Notes: generated by a model not told the origin, from the letters alone. A stretch of DNA of 41,764 nucleotides from Protostelium mycophagum (GCA_002081555.1 MZNV01000988.1:1-41764); one strand, 5' to 3'; shown: positions 12,789-27,390, counted from the first letter of the stretch. Program-made: numbers and translations.

Positions 12789-12810
12789 GCCGATGCTGCG
12801 AAGCGTCGGC
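12789..12810. repeat. Hairpin, 8-bp stem and 6-nt loop
   Basis: GCCGATGC at 12789-12796 pairs with GCGTCGGC at 12803-12810, with one wobble pair, around the loop TGCGAA. It lies 80 bp from a second GC-rich hairpin. Function unknown. Confidence 0.7.
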
Positions 12811-12881
12811 GTTGTTTTCTGTGTACGGGGTGTCTTTGGGTGTTCCTTTTTCCTTCGCGGTGTCAGTATGGTTGTACACGT

Positions 12882-12909
12882 ACGACCGGTGCCGCGAGGC
12901 ACCGGATCG
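12882..12909. repeat. Hairpin, 12-bp stem with a bulge and GCGA loop
   Basis: CCGGTGCC at 12886-12893 pairs perfectly with GGCACCGG at 12898-12905 around the tetraloop GCGA, a GNRA-type loop in RNA. The stem extends through ACGA/TCGT with one bulged A. A stem this GC-rich stands out in this AT-leaning window and could be a structured RNA or a protein-binding palindrome. Confidence 0.75.
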
Positions 12910-13319
12910 TTCAAGAGTTCGAAGATGAACGAAAATAAAAGCATGTCTCGTTGTAAAAAGCCTTCAATATTTTGGTTTTGTTCGTGTTTTGTGAACCAAA
13001 ATCTTGTGAACAAAAAACCAAACAGGGCTTGGACGACTCTGCAAATTCGCGGAAAAAGTAGCCGTTTAACCTGAAATTTATTCAAACTTGCGGTGAGCTG
13101 CTTTGAAGCACTTAAACCAAATTTGCTGATTACCGTTTAGATCATCACACAGTGTCAGGAATGCAGGTTAAATGACCTCACATCTGAATGAGCTTAAATC
13201 AAATATTAAAAATTTCATCGTAATCATCCATCCTTGAGCAATTGTTCTTCTGATCATATCAAACATCAGTCACTACCGGATAGAGAAGAGTCCTTGCATC
13301 ATACTGAAGGTTTGATTTG

Positions 13320-13427
13320 TTAATATCTCAATAATACTTCTGAATCTACCTGCTGGGGCCATTTTGGCGCTTTGAGCGCAGTGGCCAACGTTAAAATGGC
13401 AGTTAGAAGGACAATTATGGCATTCAT
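13320..13427 (-). CDS. Possible tiny secreted peptide, or signal-peptide exon of a lost gene
   Basis: An ATG at 13427 opens 35 codons starting MNAIIVLLTAILTLATALKA, a good signal peptide with a hydrophobic core and a small-residue cleavage site. Only PKWPQQVDSEVLLRY follows before the stop. A GTAGAT donor lies after the PQQ codons, so this could be exon 1 of a gene whose downstream exons I could not find. The same interval is also open on the opposite strand. It is a candidate only. Confidence 0.3.
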   Translation of the reverse strand: MNAIIVLLTAILTLATALKAPKWPQQVDSEVLLRY

Positions 13428-13813
13428 TGCAATTTTTTGTGGCGGTTTTGATGGTAATGTCCGTTTACAACCACGCCAACCAAGGCACCACAGAACAACA
13501 TTCAAGTCTATAGTTAAATCCTGCCTTTTTGACCTCACGTCCAGAATCATCGAATCTATCTTTGCCTTTTACAAGATTCTATTCCTTCCCGAAAACCGCC
13601 AAAGCATTTGCTCAGTTGACTTCGAATTTATTCTTTAAGAGGATCAAACCTGGCGCATTTCGTCCACGCAAATGTTGAGATTGGGCAGCGTCAAAGATGC
13701 ATCGTGAAAACGGAAGATCTTCCAAAAGGTTTTCGCGAAAACGAACCTGTCAGCAGAACACTCTCGACTGAGCGTGTCAATACATCACAATTTCACAGAC
13801 CAACAACAGAGAG

Positions 13814-14768
13814 ATGGCTTCTTGGAATAGACTTTTCATGGCTGGATTCATCCTCTTGGTTGTCCTGTTTACGGTCAATCTCATTCAATCGAGGCGCATC
13901 GTGTCGAGGAACATATCGATAGGAGAGCCCATCATTGCAGGAAATCTGGGAGTGAAAGTGCCAGCAACAGACAAAGGAAGAGAAGAAGAAGGAGGTCCTG
14001 ATGAAGAAGTGCCTGTGGACCCAAATGATCAAGAGCGGCCACAGGATGCAGAAGAAATCGCGGCACAGAAGGCATCAGACAAAGAAGATGCAGAGGAGGC
14101 AGATGCAGATGAGAAGGGGCCAAATAACTCAGACTCAGAAATCACTCAGATAGATCCAAAAGACCCTGAAGACCCCAAAGAAGACACTATCGAAGGTGAC
14201 TTTACAGAAGGTGTGGCCTGATTATAATCTTGGATAACATTTTTTAGACCCACTAGAAGAGACCCAAGAGAGCATTGCCGAGACTTTAGGTGATGATGAA
14301 GACGCCAACCAAAAATTGATGAACTCAACGACAACGGTTGGTAAGAGCCTGTTCATCTTCCTCCGATTGACCATCTTCACAGCGACATCCTCCTCGGTTA
14401 TTGTCGAAGAAGGAAAGGACATACAAAAGACTGTCGAAGGAGGCGAGAAAGCACCTCTAAAACAAGATGGAGACATAGAGCCACAAGGAAACGAAAAATC
14501 ACCTCTAAATCAAGACGAAATGGAAGATGAACCAGCACCTCTAAATCAAGACGAAAAAGCACCTCTGAAGGAAGACGCACAAGAGCCCGTGAAGCAAGAC
14601 GAAAATGCAACTCTAAAAGAAGATGAAAAAACACAACCTCAAGGAAACGAAAAAGCCTCTCTGAAGGAAGACGTAAAAGAGTTTGTGATGGGAGATGGAA
14701 ATGGAGAAGCAAAGGATGTAAAAGATGCAAAGGCGATAGTCGAGGAAAAGGAAGACAGGGCCATCTGA
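13814..14768 (+). CDS. Membrane-anchored acidic low-complexity repeat protein (291 aa, 3 exons)
   Basis: Exons 13814-14210, 14248-14340 and 14383-14768 sum to 876 nt. The two introns are 37 and 42 nt, both phase 1. Residues 8-24 (FMAGFILLVVLFTVNLI) form a signal anchor after a short basic N-terminus. The rest, over 250 residues, is highly charged and Asp/Glu/Lys-rich. Exon 3 carries degenerate repeats of 8-12 residues built on APLKQDE, APLNQDE and KAPLKEDA. No enzymatic motif is visible. The topology predicts a type II or signal-anchored protein with a disordered acidic domain outside the membrane. Such sequence evolves fast, so homologues may be undetectable. A role in the cell coat or in binding cations or matrix would be speculation. 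Confidence 0.75.
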
Positions 14769-15318
14769 GAAGAGTGAAGAGCTGTAGATAAAACTATGAG
14801 ATCACGGCATCATCATCGTAAAAGGGATCCTCTTCCCTCTTTGTTTCACCGTTCCTGTGGTTCGAGTGTTTGTGCGCAAAAAACAAAGTTGAACCAAGTT
14901 TTGAGCGTCACACCACAACACCAGTTTGTACACCCAAAACCCATATATTTCAATCATATTTGCCCTACCTCTATTGTAGATGTGCAGGACGTTAGACAAT
15001 ATAAATAGAACAAAAATCATCAAAAACTATAAATCCTGTGTACTCTCCGAAATTTTGTCGAGAATTCCACAAAAACTGTTCAGAAGTCACCAGTAGATAA
15101 CTTGCCTCACTTTTAAGGTTCATCTCAGGCTGATCATTCCAACAGCTAAATGGAAGAATGGAACTCAAGACACGCTCATCATGCAGTCAAAGCGTGGTCA
15201 AGGCTGTCAAGTGTCATGACAATGTCAACAACTGCATTTTTGACAAACGTCTCACTTTTCTTCGGAAGTGCTCCTTACTTCACATACCAGAAGCATTCTT
15301 CACTTCGTGACTTCGCGG
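14769..15318. other. Intergenic region between the acidic-repeat gene and the EGF-7TM gene
   Basis: No convincing gene. The open frame from 15150 overlaps the start of the next gene in another frame and has no motif. The interval presumably holds the 3' end of the upstream gene and the promoter of the downstream one; I recognise no specific element. Confidence 0.5.
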
Positions 15319-16939
15319 ATGAAAGGCCACGCAATCTTGGTATTGCTCTTCGCCCTCTGCCTCTGTAATTATAGTTCGGCACAGACGAACGGAACCAACA
15401 GTTCAGTGATAAGCCCATTCTGTAAAGACAATTGTGGTGTTACTGGAGCGTGTCAGCTCACTGGTGTATGTAGGTGCTTCAGAGGGTAATGACGAATTAA
15501 ATGTCAATATGAAGCTCAAGACATTAGATTTGTGGAGAGCAAGGATCTGATCACGGGAGGTTCGCAATGCCAAAAGAGTAAGACGAGGGATAATGAGTCA
15601 CAAGTCTGATCATTTCAGCTTTCCTTGATCTTGGGTTTGGAACTGCAATCATGTCCATGCGAATTGTCTTTTCGATCTTGTACTTTATCGAGTTTGCCCT
15701 TGTCTCATTCCGCATCTTCTTGGAGTTCACTCGGGGGGGCGGAGTTGATCAAGGCTTATCTCCAGGATTTATCACTCGGATCATCTTATTCTTGTTGTGG
15801 ACCGACATCTTAGGTTGGTTCACTCTTTTGTATTTCCCGCCAAAATTCCACAGTTCAATTTTTGAATTGGTCGTTGGATTTCAAGGGCATTTACGGTGTG
15901 GCTGATCCCATCGCGATGAACGTTTTGACGTACATTGAAGTACCAGACTTGGTCCTCATTTTCAGCGCCCTTCTCGCATACTGGTGGGGACCACTTTCCC
16001 GCCAAATCCTGGGCTAATTATAGAACAGGATCGATTTTTACCAGGCTATCCTGTTAAAATTGAAGAAGGAGCAGATGCTTAGAAAGATCAACAGTGCGTA
16101 TCAGAGTGTGGTCACATTTGAAGAGATCATTGATCAGGTAATGCTCATTCAAAAACCGCGGCTGACCTTCAGATCAACAAGATGCGCAAAGCGAAGGTAA
16201 TGATGGCGGTGCTTACCGTGATCGGCTACCTCATATTCTCCGCCTTCGTACGTATCTTTTTCCCGCCAAAAATCACATTTTATTCAACCGCACAGCTGCT
16301 GGCAATGAAGTACGCGAATCAGCCAAAAGCAAACATCGACTTGTACATGTTTGTCGCGATGGTGTCCTGGTTTGCTTTTGTGTGGCTAGTCCTCGGGATA
16401 GGTTTCATTTTCTTCGGACTGAGACTCTCCAACCTTTTGCCCCCACAACTGGGTCAAAGGATACGTAAAGTGAGTTTTCTGGGAAATTTCAAGCCTGATT
16501 GTGTACAGTTGACCCGAAAGATCGTTGGTGTTGCGGTGGTTTTATTGATTGCGAATCTATTTGCTTTCGCTGCCAATGTGAAGGCTGTTCCAGGAATAGA
16601 TCTATTTTTAGCGAAAACGGGTGTAGTTGCAGGCCTCACTGTCATTGCACGGTAGGAGACTCTAATTCTGAGAGAGATTGATGACGTGGCAGGATGTTGA
16701 CGATCGACATCTACCTCCCTTTTACTAGTTTACCAAAATGGGCTTCTTTCGCCTGGTCAAAGTGAGTCATTATGACTATGAGCATGAGTGATGACGTCAT
16801 CAGAGCCACGAGCAAGACATCTTCTACAGAAAAAACAAGGAGAAGTACTAACGGAGATCAAAACACAGACTCGAACTTCGTCGAAGTACCGGTTGTAGCT
16901 GGGGAAGTTACTGACCAACACCAGACGTCCGAAGTCTGA
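15319..16939 (+). CDS. EGF-like + seven-transmembrane protein, THH1/TOM1/GPR137-like fold; in-frame stops in exon 1
   Basis: Exons 15319-15577, 15619-15813, 15854-15983, 16029-16137, 16173-16247, 16296-16469, 16509-16651, 16693-16761 and 16804-16939 sum to 430 codons. The start MKGHAILVLLFALCLCNYSS is a signal peptide. An EGF-like module follows with six Cys (C..C, C, C.C, C). Then come about seven hydrophobic segments, including IEVPDLVLIFSALLAYW, which resembles the LPDLLFF...LL..FW motif of THH1/TOM1/GPR137 proteins as I recall it. The tail is soluble, charged and Ser/Thr-rich. TAA and TGA lie back to back at 15487-15492, between the fifth and sixth EGF cysteines, although the frame is intact on both sides. 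Introns at 16248-16295 and 16470-16508 are multiples of three and stop-free, so they could be retained. The gene may be a pseudogene, be read through, or carry a sequence error. Confidence 0.6.
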
Positions 16940-17121
16940 AGCTATAAATAAATCCTGTCGTCTTTGTGGCTCAATGTGCTGATGTATGCCTTCACATAAC
17001 ATCGGGTTCTTAGAATGATGAGAGAGCACAGCCGGCAGTTTCCGCTTTCCGGCTTGTAAACTGGGATTTTGTGGAACTCCTGGAACTCATTCCCTCTTGC
17101 GATCGCGACATCAACACGACG

Positions 17122-20763
<3,642 letters not shown>

Positions 20764-20808
20764 TTGAGACAAATAATTCTAAAAAGTCTGTTGTTGCCAA
20801 GGCAAAAT

Positions 20809-21484
20809 TTATTCTTGTTGGTTGACGAAGGTTCCATTGGGGCACTGGCTCTGTACAATTATCAGTATACTCATCGCAGATACAACTTACAGCAGGGAAG
20901 GGTCTCTGTCCCATGAAGTTTCCGGGAGGGTTGTAGTTGCAGACAACTGTACAAGAATGAGTCATCGTCTATAACTCTTGACGGATGTCTTGAACCTCAC
21001 CAAACTTGCAGTTGCGACCACAGGCACATCCAATCTTGGTAGTGGATTGCCACAAGATTTGGGTGAGGTGTCCACAAGAAGACCAGCCTCCTCTGCACCC
21101 ATCAGACCACATGTCCTTGCGGCAGGTCCAGTCTTTCTCCTCTGACATCCAAGAGGCGACAGACCTCTTCACGTCATTCAAGTTGCAGGTGCCACCACCG
21201 CTGCTCATCCAGATGTTCTGACCGTAACCACTGGCTCCTCCGTGTCCAAATTGGCATCTCTATAGGAAATCAATCACGAAATGATGTGACGTCACGGTGA
21301 ATATGGACTCACATCAGCCCAGCTTTGAGCGAGGGAAGCAGCCTGTGCATCCCAAGAGACGGGCTTAAGTCTGAATCTGCTTCTAGCAGCATTATGAGCA
21401 GAAAACCAGGCGTCAGAGAATTGATCGGCGCATACGGCACAGATAAGGAGGGCAGCGATAACACCCCCGCGGTGACAGATGTCT
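20809..21484 (-). CDS. Secreted CAP/SCP-domain protein (CRISP/PR-1 superfamily), 5' end unresolved
   Basis: The first visible exon carries VIAALLICAVCA, the hydrophobic core of a signal peptide, then WFSAHNAARSRF, the opening CAP helix. A 3' exon holds CGHLTQILWQSTTKIGCACG (CAP motif 1). A further exon has VVCNYNPPGNFMGQRPF (CAP motif 2), after a 54-nt intron that must be removed to join CKF to VVCNY. The last small exon ends CPNGTFVNQQE. CAP proteins are secreted, disulfide-rich proteins, some of which bind sterols. No in-frame ATG precedes the first exon, and a TGA lies just upstream of its frame. Either a short 5' exon is missing from this model or the gene is damaged at its start. The core is about 190 aa, a normal CAP length. 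Confidence 0.82.
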
Positions 21485-21526
21485 GACAGACACCAAAAAC
21501 ATCAACAAAACAAATAAAAAAATGAT

Positions 21527-21575
21527 AGCGAGAGTAGGTCTCGATCCTGCGACCTTGGGGTAATGAGCCCAACGG
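21527..21575 (-). pseudogene. tRNA-like fragment (3' half, CAT anticodon), possibly tRNA-derived repeat
   Basis: On the minus strand TTGGG-CTCATTAC-CCCAA forms an anticodon-type stem-loop with CAT in the loop. It is followed by GGTC and a T-arm-like GCAGG-ATCGAGA-CCTAC with one mismatch. A run of seven T's follows about 10 nt later, as in a Pol III terminator. The 8-nt anticodon loop, the missing D-arm and the lack of an acceptor partner argue against a working tRNA. It could be a tRNA-Met pseudogene or a SINE remnant. Confidence 0.4.
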
Positions 21576-21684
21576 ATTTTTCAGTTTTATGCCTTCCTGG
21601 TTATTTTCGGATTTGCAGCAAGCTGCAACAAAAACACAGTTCAGAACAACCCCTTTCAGTAACTCCAACCAACATATAAAGACG

Positions 21685-24600
21685 TCACACAACAGATCTA
21701 TCATCATTATGCGTCCTCTCGTCTGAGCTGCCTTCTTCTGAGCTGCCCTCCATTGACTGCCCCTCAAAAGAAGCAGTCGACTCCTTGGTGACGTTTGGAG
21801 AGTAGGTGTATATGGATTGATAGGATAGTGTCCTTCTGAATTTCTTCCTTTCTTGGGAATCGTATACGATGACTGAGCTGAGCGGTGAAGATGGGCGGGA
21901 GTTGGTGAGGTGTGTTTCTGTTGATTTTGCCAGGCGAGAAGTGGACCTGACCGACTTGTTTAGCTTCAGATGTGGGTTATTCGACGTGATGCAGAGGGAC
22001 ATCTTTAGAGGTCAGATGATCATGACGTGATCATGACGTCACCTCGGCGAGCGTGGGTCGCTTTGACGGCTCCATGGCCCAGCAGGAAAACAGAACAGAA
22101 GATAGATAGTCAGGGCATCTTTCTGGTGGAGTCAGAGTGAAACCCGCAGTTGTCATCTCGGAGACGGCCATGTTGGACACCCCTTGGTATGGAGCTGTAC
22201 ACGTCAGAAATGGAGAACTGGATGATCCGATCTCACTCTTCCCAAAGGAGTAGATCTCCCACATGCAGATTCCGAAGCTCCAAACGTCCGATTCGTAGGT
22301 GGCCTTGCGGTCTTTAATTGTCTCTGGAGCCGCCCACCTGGTCTATCAGCTTTTATCTTATAAAATTCATCAAGAAAAAACTATGTATAGTATTTTAGTA
22401 TCTGCAGTGTGTTTATTTTCAGATACATTTAGTGGTACAAAAACATTGTATACAGGGATGATGCAAATTTGATTTTTTAGTTGCTAACATCTCGTGTCTG
22501 CAGATCCGCAGCGTGTTTATATTCCTTGGTCAAATACATACCTATACGGAATCTCTTGTGTCGATTCTGCAACATAGAAAGAGTCACCAATAAACCGTGC
22601 CAGCCCAAAGTCAGAGATCTGCACTCATCAGACCATTTGGAATAACCACGGCTCACCTTAATATGACCTGCCTCCGTGACTAGCATATTTCTGGCCGCCA
22701 AGTCCCTATGACCATCAGTTTATTTGTATAAACTCCAGATCACCTGTGGACTATCCCTTTGTGTTGCAAGTATATCAAGCCTTTGCAGATGTCATAACAC
22801 ATGCTGACGAGTTGGTTGTCGTCCAATTCGTCTGCCATCTTCTTCAAGTAATCATCTAAGGACCCTCCGTCTGCGAATTCCAAGACCATATAGAGGGTGG
22901 AATTCTTCTTATATAATCCCAACATCCTCACGATATTGGGGTGATTCATCTTTCTCAACCTCTTGATCTCCTCCAGCCAAGACTCTTTGTGCTCATTGTG
23001 TTCGTTTTTCAGGCATTTCAATGCCACAACAGTCTCCCCCCAAGTACCCTTATAAACCGCACCGAAATTGCCGCGTCCAATCATGTCGTGAACGTTCAAG
23101 TCCGTCAAGAAGATGTCTTTCACGGATTCTAACTCTATGTTCTCTCGGTTGAGTGCCCTTCGCTTGCGGATGTGTCTCATTGCGAAGATAAAGATGAGGG
23201 CTGTGGTCAAGCAGATGAGGATTAGGCCTCCGATTACTATTCCCACTATGGCTCCACTAGCTGCATGAAGTCAGATGGAGACACAGAGCTTTTTTGCAGT
23301 GAAAGTGTAGGTGAAAAGATGCTGGAGAAATGTTGTCTGGGATTATAGGGTAAATTCATTTCACTCACAAAAAGATGCTTTCTCTGGTACAGGATCATAC
23401 CTCACCACTTCTTGATCCTTCCCCCCAGGACATGTGGCATCTACAACGGTCATGAATTTACCCGAAATTTCCGTGAAAATTACTCTGTGGACAGATCAGA
23501 CAGGTGTAGTTCGGGGCGTTAATGTAATAGCCTGGTATGCAGAAACACAGTACGCTGTTATAGTAATCGGAAGAAACTGACAGCACCAGATTTCTATTCG
23601 TTGTTCCTGTCACATGTCAGCACAATGTCATGATGTGATGCGATGACATGACATGACGCACCCCGCAGTATGGGACAATAGTGATTGAGTATCGGATCCA
23701 CATTTGGAGACCCAGAGTAATCTGGTATCACCCAACTCGGTATCGTTCCAGGAACAGCAGATCTGATGACGTCATCACCCGTCGACAATTTCCCAAATAT
23801 AGATCACCTCATGAGTCCATTGCCTTCTAAACCCAAAGTGGTCAAGCTCTTTGCAGTCGCAAAAGACGGGCTGACGGGCCCGCTCAAGTTGTTGTAACTG
23901 AAGTCGGCATAGGCGATGGTGCTTAAAAATGGTGTTAGGGACAAAGCACCTGTCTATGTCATCCAGATTTTATTCTTATTTATAGAGCAAATATCAATTA
24001 TAATGGAGATCAAAGTTTTTCGGATGAATTCGAATGAAAATTGAATCTCCCACCACTCAAAAGATTATACGAAAAATCCAGATATTGTATGGAGACCAGC
24101 GGTTGCTGTGACAACATATATCCGGGTCCTTTCAGCCCACAATTCGACATGATGAAGGTCTTCATGCTGCTTCCAGACAGCACAAAAGTATCCAAGATGT
24201 TTACGTTCAGGGGGTTATTGGAGGCCGAAAGAGTTACTATGGAAGGGATGTTCATTGTCCTCAGCGGGCCGGTGAAATTGCAGCCGTCCAAGATGAGAGA
24301 TGTCAAAAGAGGGGTAGATACGATCGGGATCTGCTGATTAAAAGGGTTATACGACAGATCCAAAGCGATCAGATTCGGCTGGATTTATTTAGGTTCACAA
24401 CTTTCATTTTTTAAATTTAAAATATGTGTGAAAAATGTTTACGGACCTGATCTATGGTTTCGACTTGAACGAGTTGGTTGTGGCTGACGTCAATTCTTGG
24501 TGAAATTCCGAAGAAATCTGGGTCGATGTTCCCGCCAAAATTATTGTACGACAGACTGAGCGTTGTAGACGTGATGTTTTTGAGTTGGGACAAACTCCCT

Positions 24601-26116
24601 GTCAGAAAATTATGTGAAAGATCTAAAGAGGCGTAACTCTGATTGGGTGGAAAACTGAACAAATGAGCAGTTGTAGATGAATCATTTCCCCGAAATTACG
24701 AGATTACCTTGGAAGTGGGCCGGAAATAAGATTATCCGAACATGTGAAAGTCTGCAAATTTGGTAGATCAGTCATCATGCTTTTGGGAAATTCTCCGTCA
24801 ATCTGTCCACCCCTCAGTTTTACAGTGTTGTAGAAGGTCATATTCTTACAAGATTTCCGTCGAGTGCCAGAGTCCTCAGATTCGACATGTTGAAAGAACA
24901 CATCGTTTGATTGAATAAATTATTTTGTAGTGTTAAGACGTACAAATTTGGTAGCCTCGTCATCGATGGTGGAATCACCCCCCCGATAAAATTACCACTC
25001 TTCGATCATTTCAATTTTAATAATCATTTTAATGGAATCATGATGACGAACATTTCATCTTACCAATCTGACGCTGGAGAGAAGAGTTAAAGAAGCAAAG
25101 GCATCTGGAAGAGATCCTGTGATGCCGGTTGTTGATAACACACACAGTATCAGTCTGCTAAAAGAAGATATAGAGGGAGGTATACTGCCTTTGTCCATTG
25201 AGTATCTCACAATAATACAAATACCCACCTCCAAAGACAAACTGGGTCATTCCATCATTTTGTGGATTGGAGATGGCAGAAATGTATCTTTGTGATGTTG
25301 GAAAATGTCAGGTGAACACTCAAAACACTCACCCGTCAGAGTCACATGTGATAGATCCATCTCTCCATGGTGTGAGACAAGGGTCTATGCTCGCAGAGTA
25401 AACACCCGAAGCTAGTTGTTTCACTTGTGGTGTCAGATTTGCCCATTCTCCCCTCAAATCTAAGCTTTGATACAGAGAGATCAGTGCCGCCTTCTGATCT
25501 TGGCGTATCGGTGAAGAATAAAGAGACACTCGTAGTGTTCCGTTCAAAGCGTAAGGAATGAGTTTTCGTCCATCTGTGTAATTGATCTTTAGACTGTAGG
25601 TGTCAATCATGAGAGGTGGACGCGGAAGTACCTTGGGATTGTGATGGAATCTCCCCCAAGACCGCTTGTCGGCTGTCCTTGATCGTCTTCCCCAGCGAGA
25701 GGAATCCTGTTGACGATTATCACTGCAGAGGCATTCAAGCTCTGAGCGATCTGAAAGAGTCATTTCGAAGAGTGACTCCGTATATATCACCTGCACTTTG
25801 GTGCTGTAAAGACATTGTCCTCGGTCCACCAAAACAACAGAGCCATTATAGTTGAGTCTTATTGTTGGATCACAACCTGAAGAGGGGACCGCCCTCACCA
25901 CGCTCACATTGATTGATCCACTCACAGATGGAAGCTGTCCGAAGACAGTTGTGTAAAGACTGACATAGTCTCCTATTACGCTTGGTGGTCCCACCACTGC
26001 CAGTCCATCTTTAAATTTTTCAGGTGATCACCAACAGATATCATCGGAGATTCTTCCTACTCACAAATATTGCTTGGAAGAACAAATACAAAGAAGATGA
26101 AAAGAAGCATTCTCAT
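21685..26116 (-). CDS. PA-domain leucine-rich-repeat receptor kinase with tyrosine-kinase-type active site
   Basis: The start MRMLLFIFFVFVLPSNI is a signal peptide. Next comes a protease-associated (PA) domain with GSVVLVDRGQCLYSTKVQ and SLNASAVIIVN. A plant-like LRR cap (DQKAALISLYQSLDLRGEW..., then a Cys pair) and about ten LRRs follow, with motifs such as GSIPPSISSF and LDLSHNFLTGSL. A Cys-rich stretch (CFCIPGYYINAPNYTC) precedes the membrane helix IVGIVIGGLILICLTTALIF. The kinase is complete: IGRGNFGAVYKG, VVALKCL, HRDLAARN, DFG and APE. HRDLAARN and IPYRWAAPETI are typical of tyrosine or TKL kinases. The tail is Ser-rich. The role is probably ligand sensing at the plasma membrane. The gene has over ten exons; the kinase junctions are secure, but some LRR exon borders were not resolved. 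A splice site at about 23442 uses GTTGTAG. Confidence 0.85.
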
Positions 26117-26361
26117 TATGTTGTTGATGCACTCCACCCGTTGGGCAGAACGAAATAAAAATTATTGGGAACCGCTGATCACGCCCTCGGTAACTGCCGA
26201 AGACAATGATCTGACATGAAGAATTTTTTATCGGTAACATGTCAGACTGCTCTACAACCAGCCATTTCTCATCTATTGGTTCACAAGTTTAATTAAGAGG
26301 GCGAGATAGTTCCTGGATTGGCTCCACTGCGACGTGATTCGTCTTTCTTTAGCTTCTTCGC

Positions 26362-27390
26362 TCAACTCGACCGTCTGGGGGTCAACACTCGTTGTAGAAT
26401 CCACCAACTATTTTTGCCCTCAGAATTTTTGTCGAATTTTCTTCTGTCAAAACTTCTTGCCTTCTGGATGGGCTCTGTAACAAATTGATCGTTGTAGATA
26501 ACAGCCAAAACAGGTGTGTACAGGGATGACGATATCTCAACGACAACATCAAGAGCGGAAGAATATTTCTCCGCGGATGGGGCTTCGTGCACCTAAAATT
26601 AATTATGGCGATTGTCAGGAGGCACGAGTATTTGTGACAAAAGATGTCTAAATTCCAAAAATACCAGATGATATTCTTACCTCCATGAGACCCTCAAAGA
26701 CCGTAGCTGCGACCACTTTTGGAAATGGATGACCATCATTTCCTCTCTTGAATGGTTGAATACTCAATTTTTTTGCCAGCTCGATCCACTTTGGATCTGC
26801 AGGGTTGAAGGGCTGCATTTGTCAATCATTTTCAACCATTTGTGAATTAAATTGAAAGATCAATCATTCAATCACCTCGTCTCTATAAAAGCAGTATGAT
26901 CTTCCCGCCTTTTCCTTGCAGCGAATTCAGTGCGATTGAATGAAGGAAGTCCCTACTTTGCCTCTGTAAGCCCATTTCTTCTCTTCTGTTAACTGCTGAT
27001 ATATTTCGTCAAAATTCTTATTATCGACTTGGCATCGATGGACGTGTGAAAGCGATGCTCTGTTTCCATTTGGATCTACAAAAATGAAAACCGCTGATGT
27101 AGTGATCGGCTGAGCAGACAAGATGAGATCGCGACCTATCTCTGTCCGAGATATAAAACCAGGTGGTGTCTCGAATTCACCCTTCCTCTTGATGAGTTCA
27201 TTCATTGCAAGATTTGACGAAGACAGCAAAAGAAGTGTGTCGCAGATCTGCGCCAGCAAATTCGATTTTCAAATTTTAAAAAAACGGACGGTGCTCAAGA
27301 TACTTTGGCCGCCTGTATTGGGCAAGCCGCCGTTGTTGCGCGACAATTTTCCTGGCTTATCCTACGGATCGCGATCGCAGGTACCAGCAT
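26362..27390 (-). CDS. Unrecognised 259-aa protein, 5 exons
   Basis: Exons 27390-27304, 27247-26957, 26914-26876, 26812-26681 and 26592-26362 sum to 780 nt, all phase 0. The start MLVPAIAIRI comes from a short exon joined at AAK|ICDTLLLLSS. There is no signal peptide or clear membrane helix. The N-terminal third looks alpha-helical (SQENCRATTAACPIQAAK, SSSNLAMNELIKRK). The middle has ISRTEIGRDLILSAQPITTS and FIFVDPNGNRASLSHVHRC. The C-terminus is basic (RSFDRRKF, LTPRRSS). I do not recognise a family. It is head-to-head with the EH/transglutaminase-like gene, with 190 bp between the two start codons, so they may share a promoter region. Clean splice phases and good signals make it likely to be real. 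Confidence 0.65.

Larger units (their letters stand above)
12528..13319. other. GC-richer gap upstream of the giant gene, with hairpins
   Basis: This is the 5' flank of the giant secreted-protein gene. It is richer in GC than its surroundings. It is open for about 215-245 codons on both strands at once (12430-13074 plus, 12348-13085 minus), yet neither reading looks like a real protein. It contains the two hairpins listed separately. The word CGGTGCCTCG near 12582 recurs inverted as CGAGGCACCG near 12895. A promoter with structured RNA or DNA, or an unrecognised non-coding RNA gene, is possible. Confidence 0.5.

Noticed and set aside
12430-13074. 214-codon open frame on the plus strand upstream of the giant gene
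   Set aside because: Rich in Phe, Ser, Cys and Val in a low-complexity way, it has no motif and mirrors an open frame on the other strand; likely a base-composition effect.
13704-13922. 72-codon frame overlapping the start of the acidic-repeat gene
   Set aside because: It lies in another frame, lacks motifs, and the overlapping frame has a clear signal anchor and consistent splice phases.
15319-15492. Treating the signal peptide plus EGF part as a separate 56-aa secreted peptide
   Set aside because: The sixth EGF cysteine and the continuing frame lie just past the stops, so one interrupted gene explains more. It remains a possible alternative.
15487-15492. Reassigned stop codons (alternative genetic code)
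   Set aside because: TAA, TAG and TGA all end other genes here (for example TGA of CHO2 and the histidine kinase, TAA of the CAP gene), so a general reassignment does not fit.
21527-21575. A functional tRNA-Met gene
   Set aside because: No D-arm, no acceptor stem partner, an 8-nt anticodon loop and a T-stem mismatch; kept only as a tRNA-like fragment.
26381-26499. GTTGTAGA copies at 26390 and 26491 as intronic elements
   Set aside because: Both fall in a coding exon of the minus-strand gene and are explained by codons for LQR and YND, so they were not counted as intronic.
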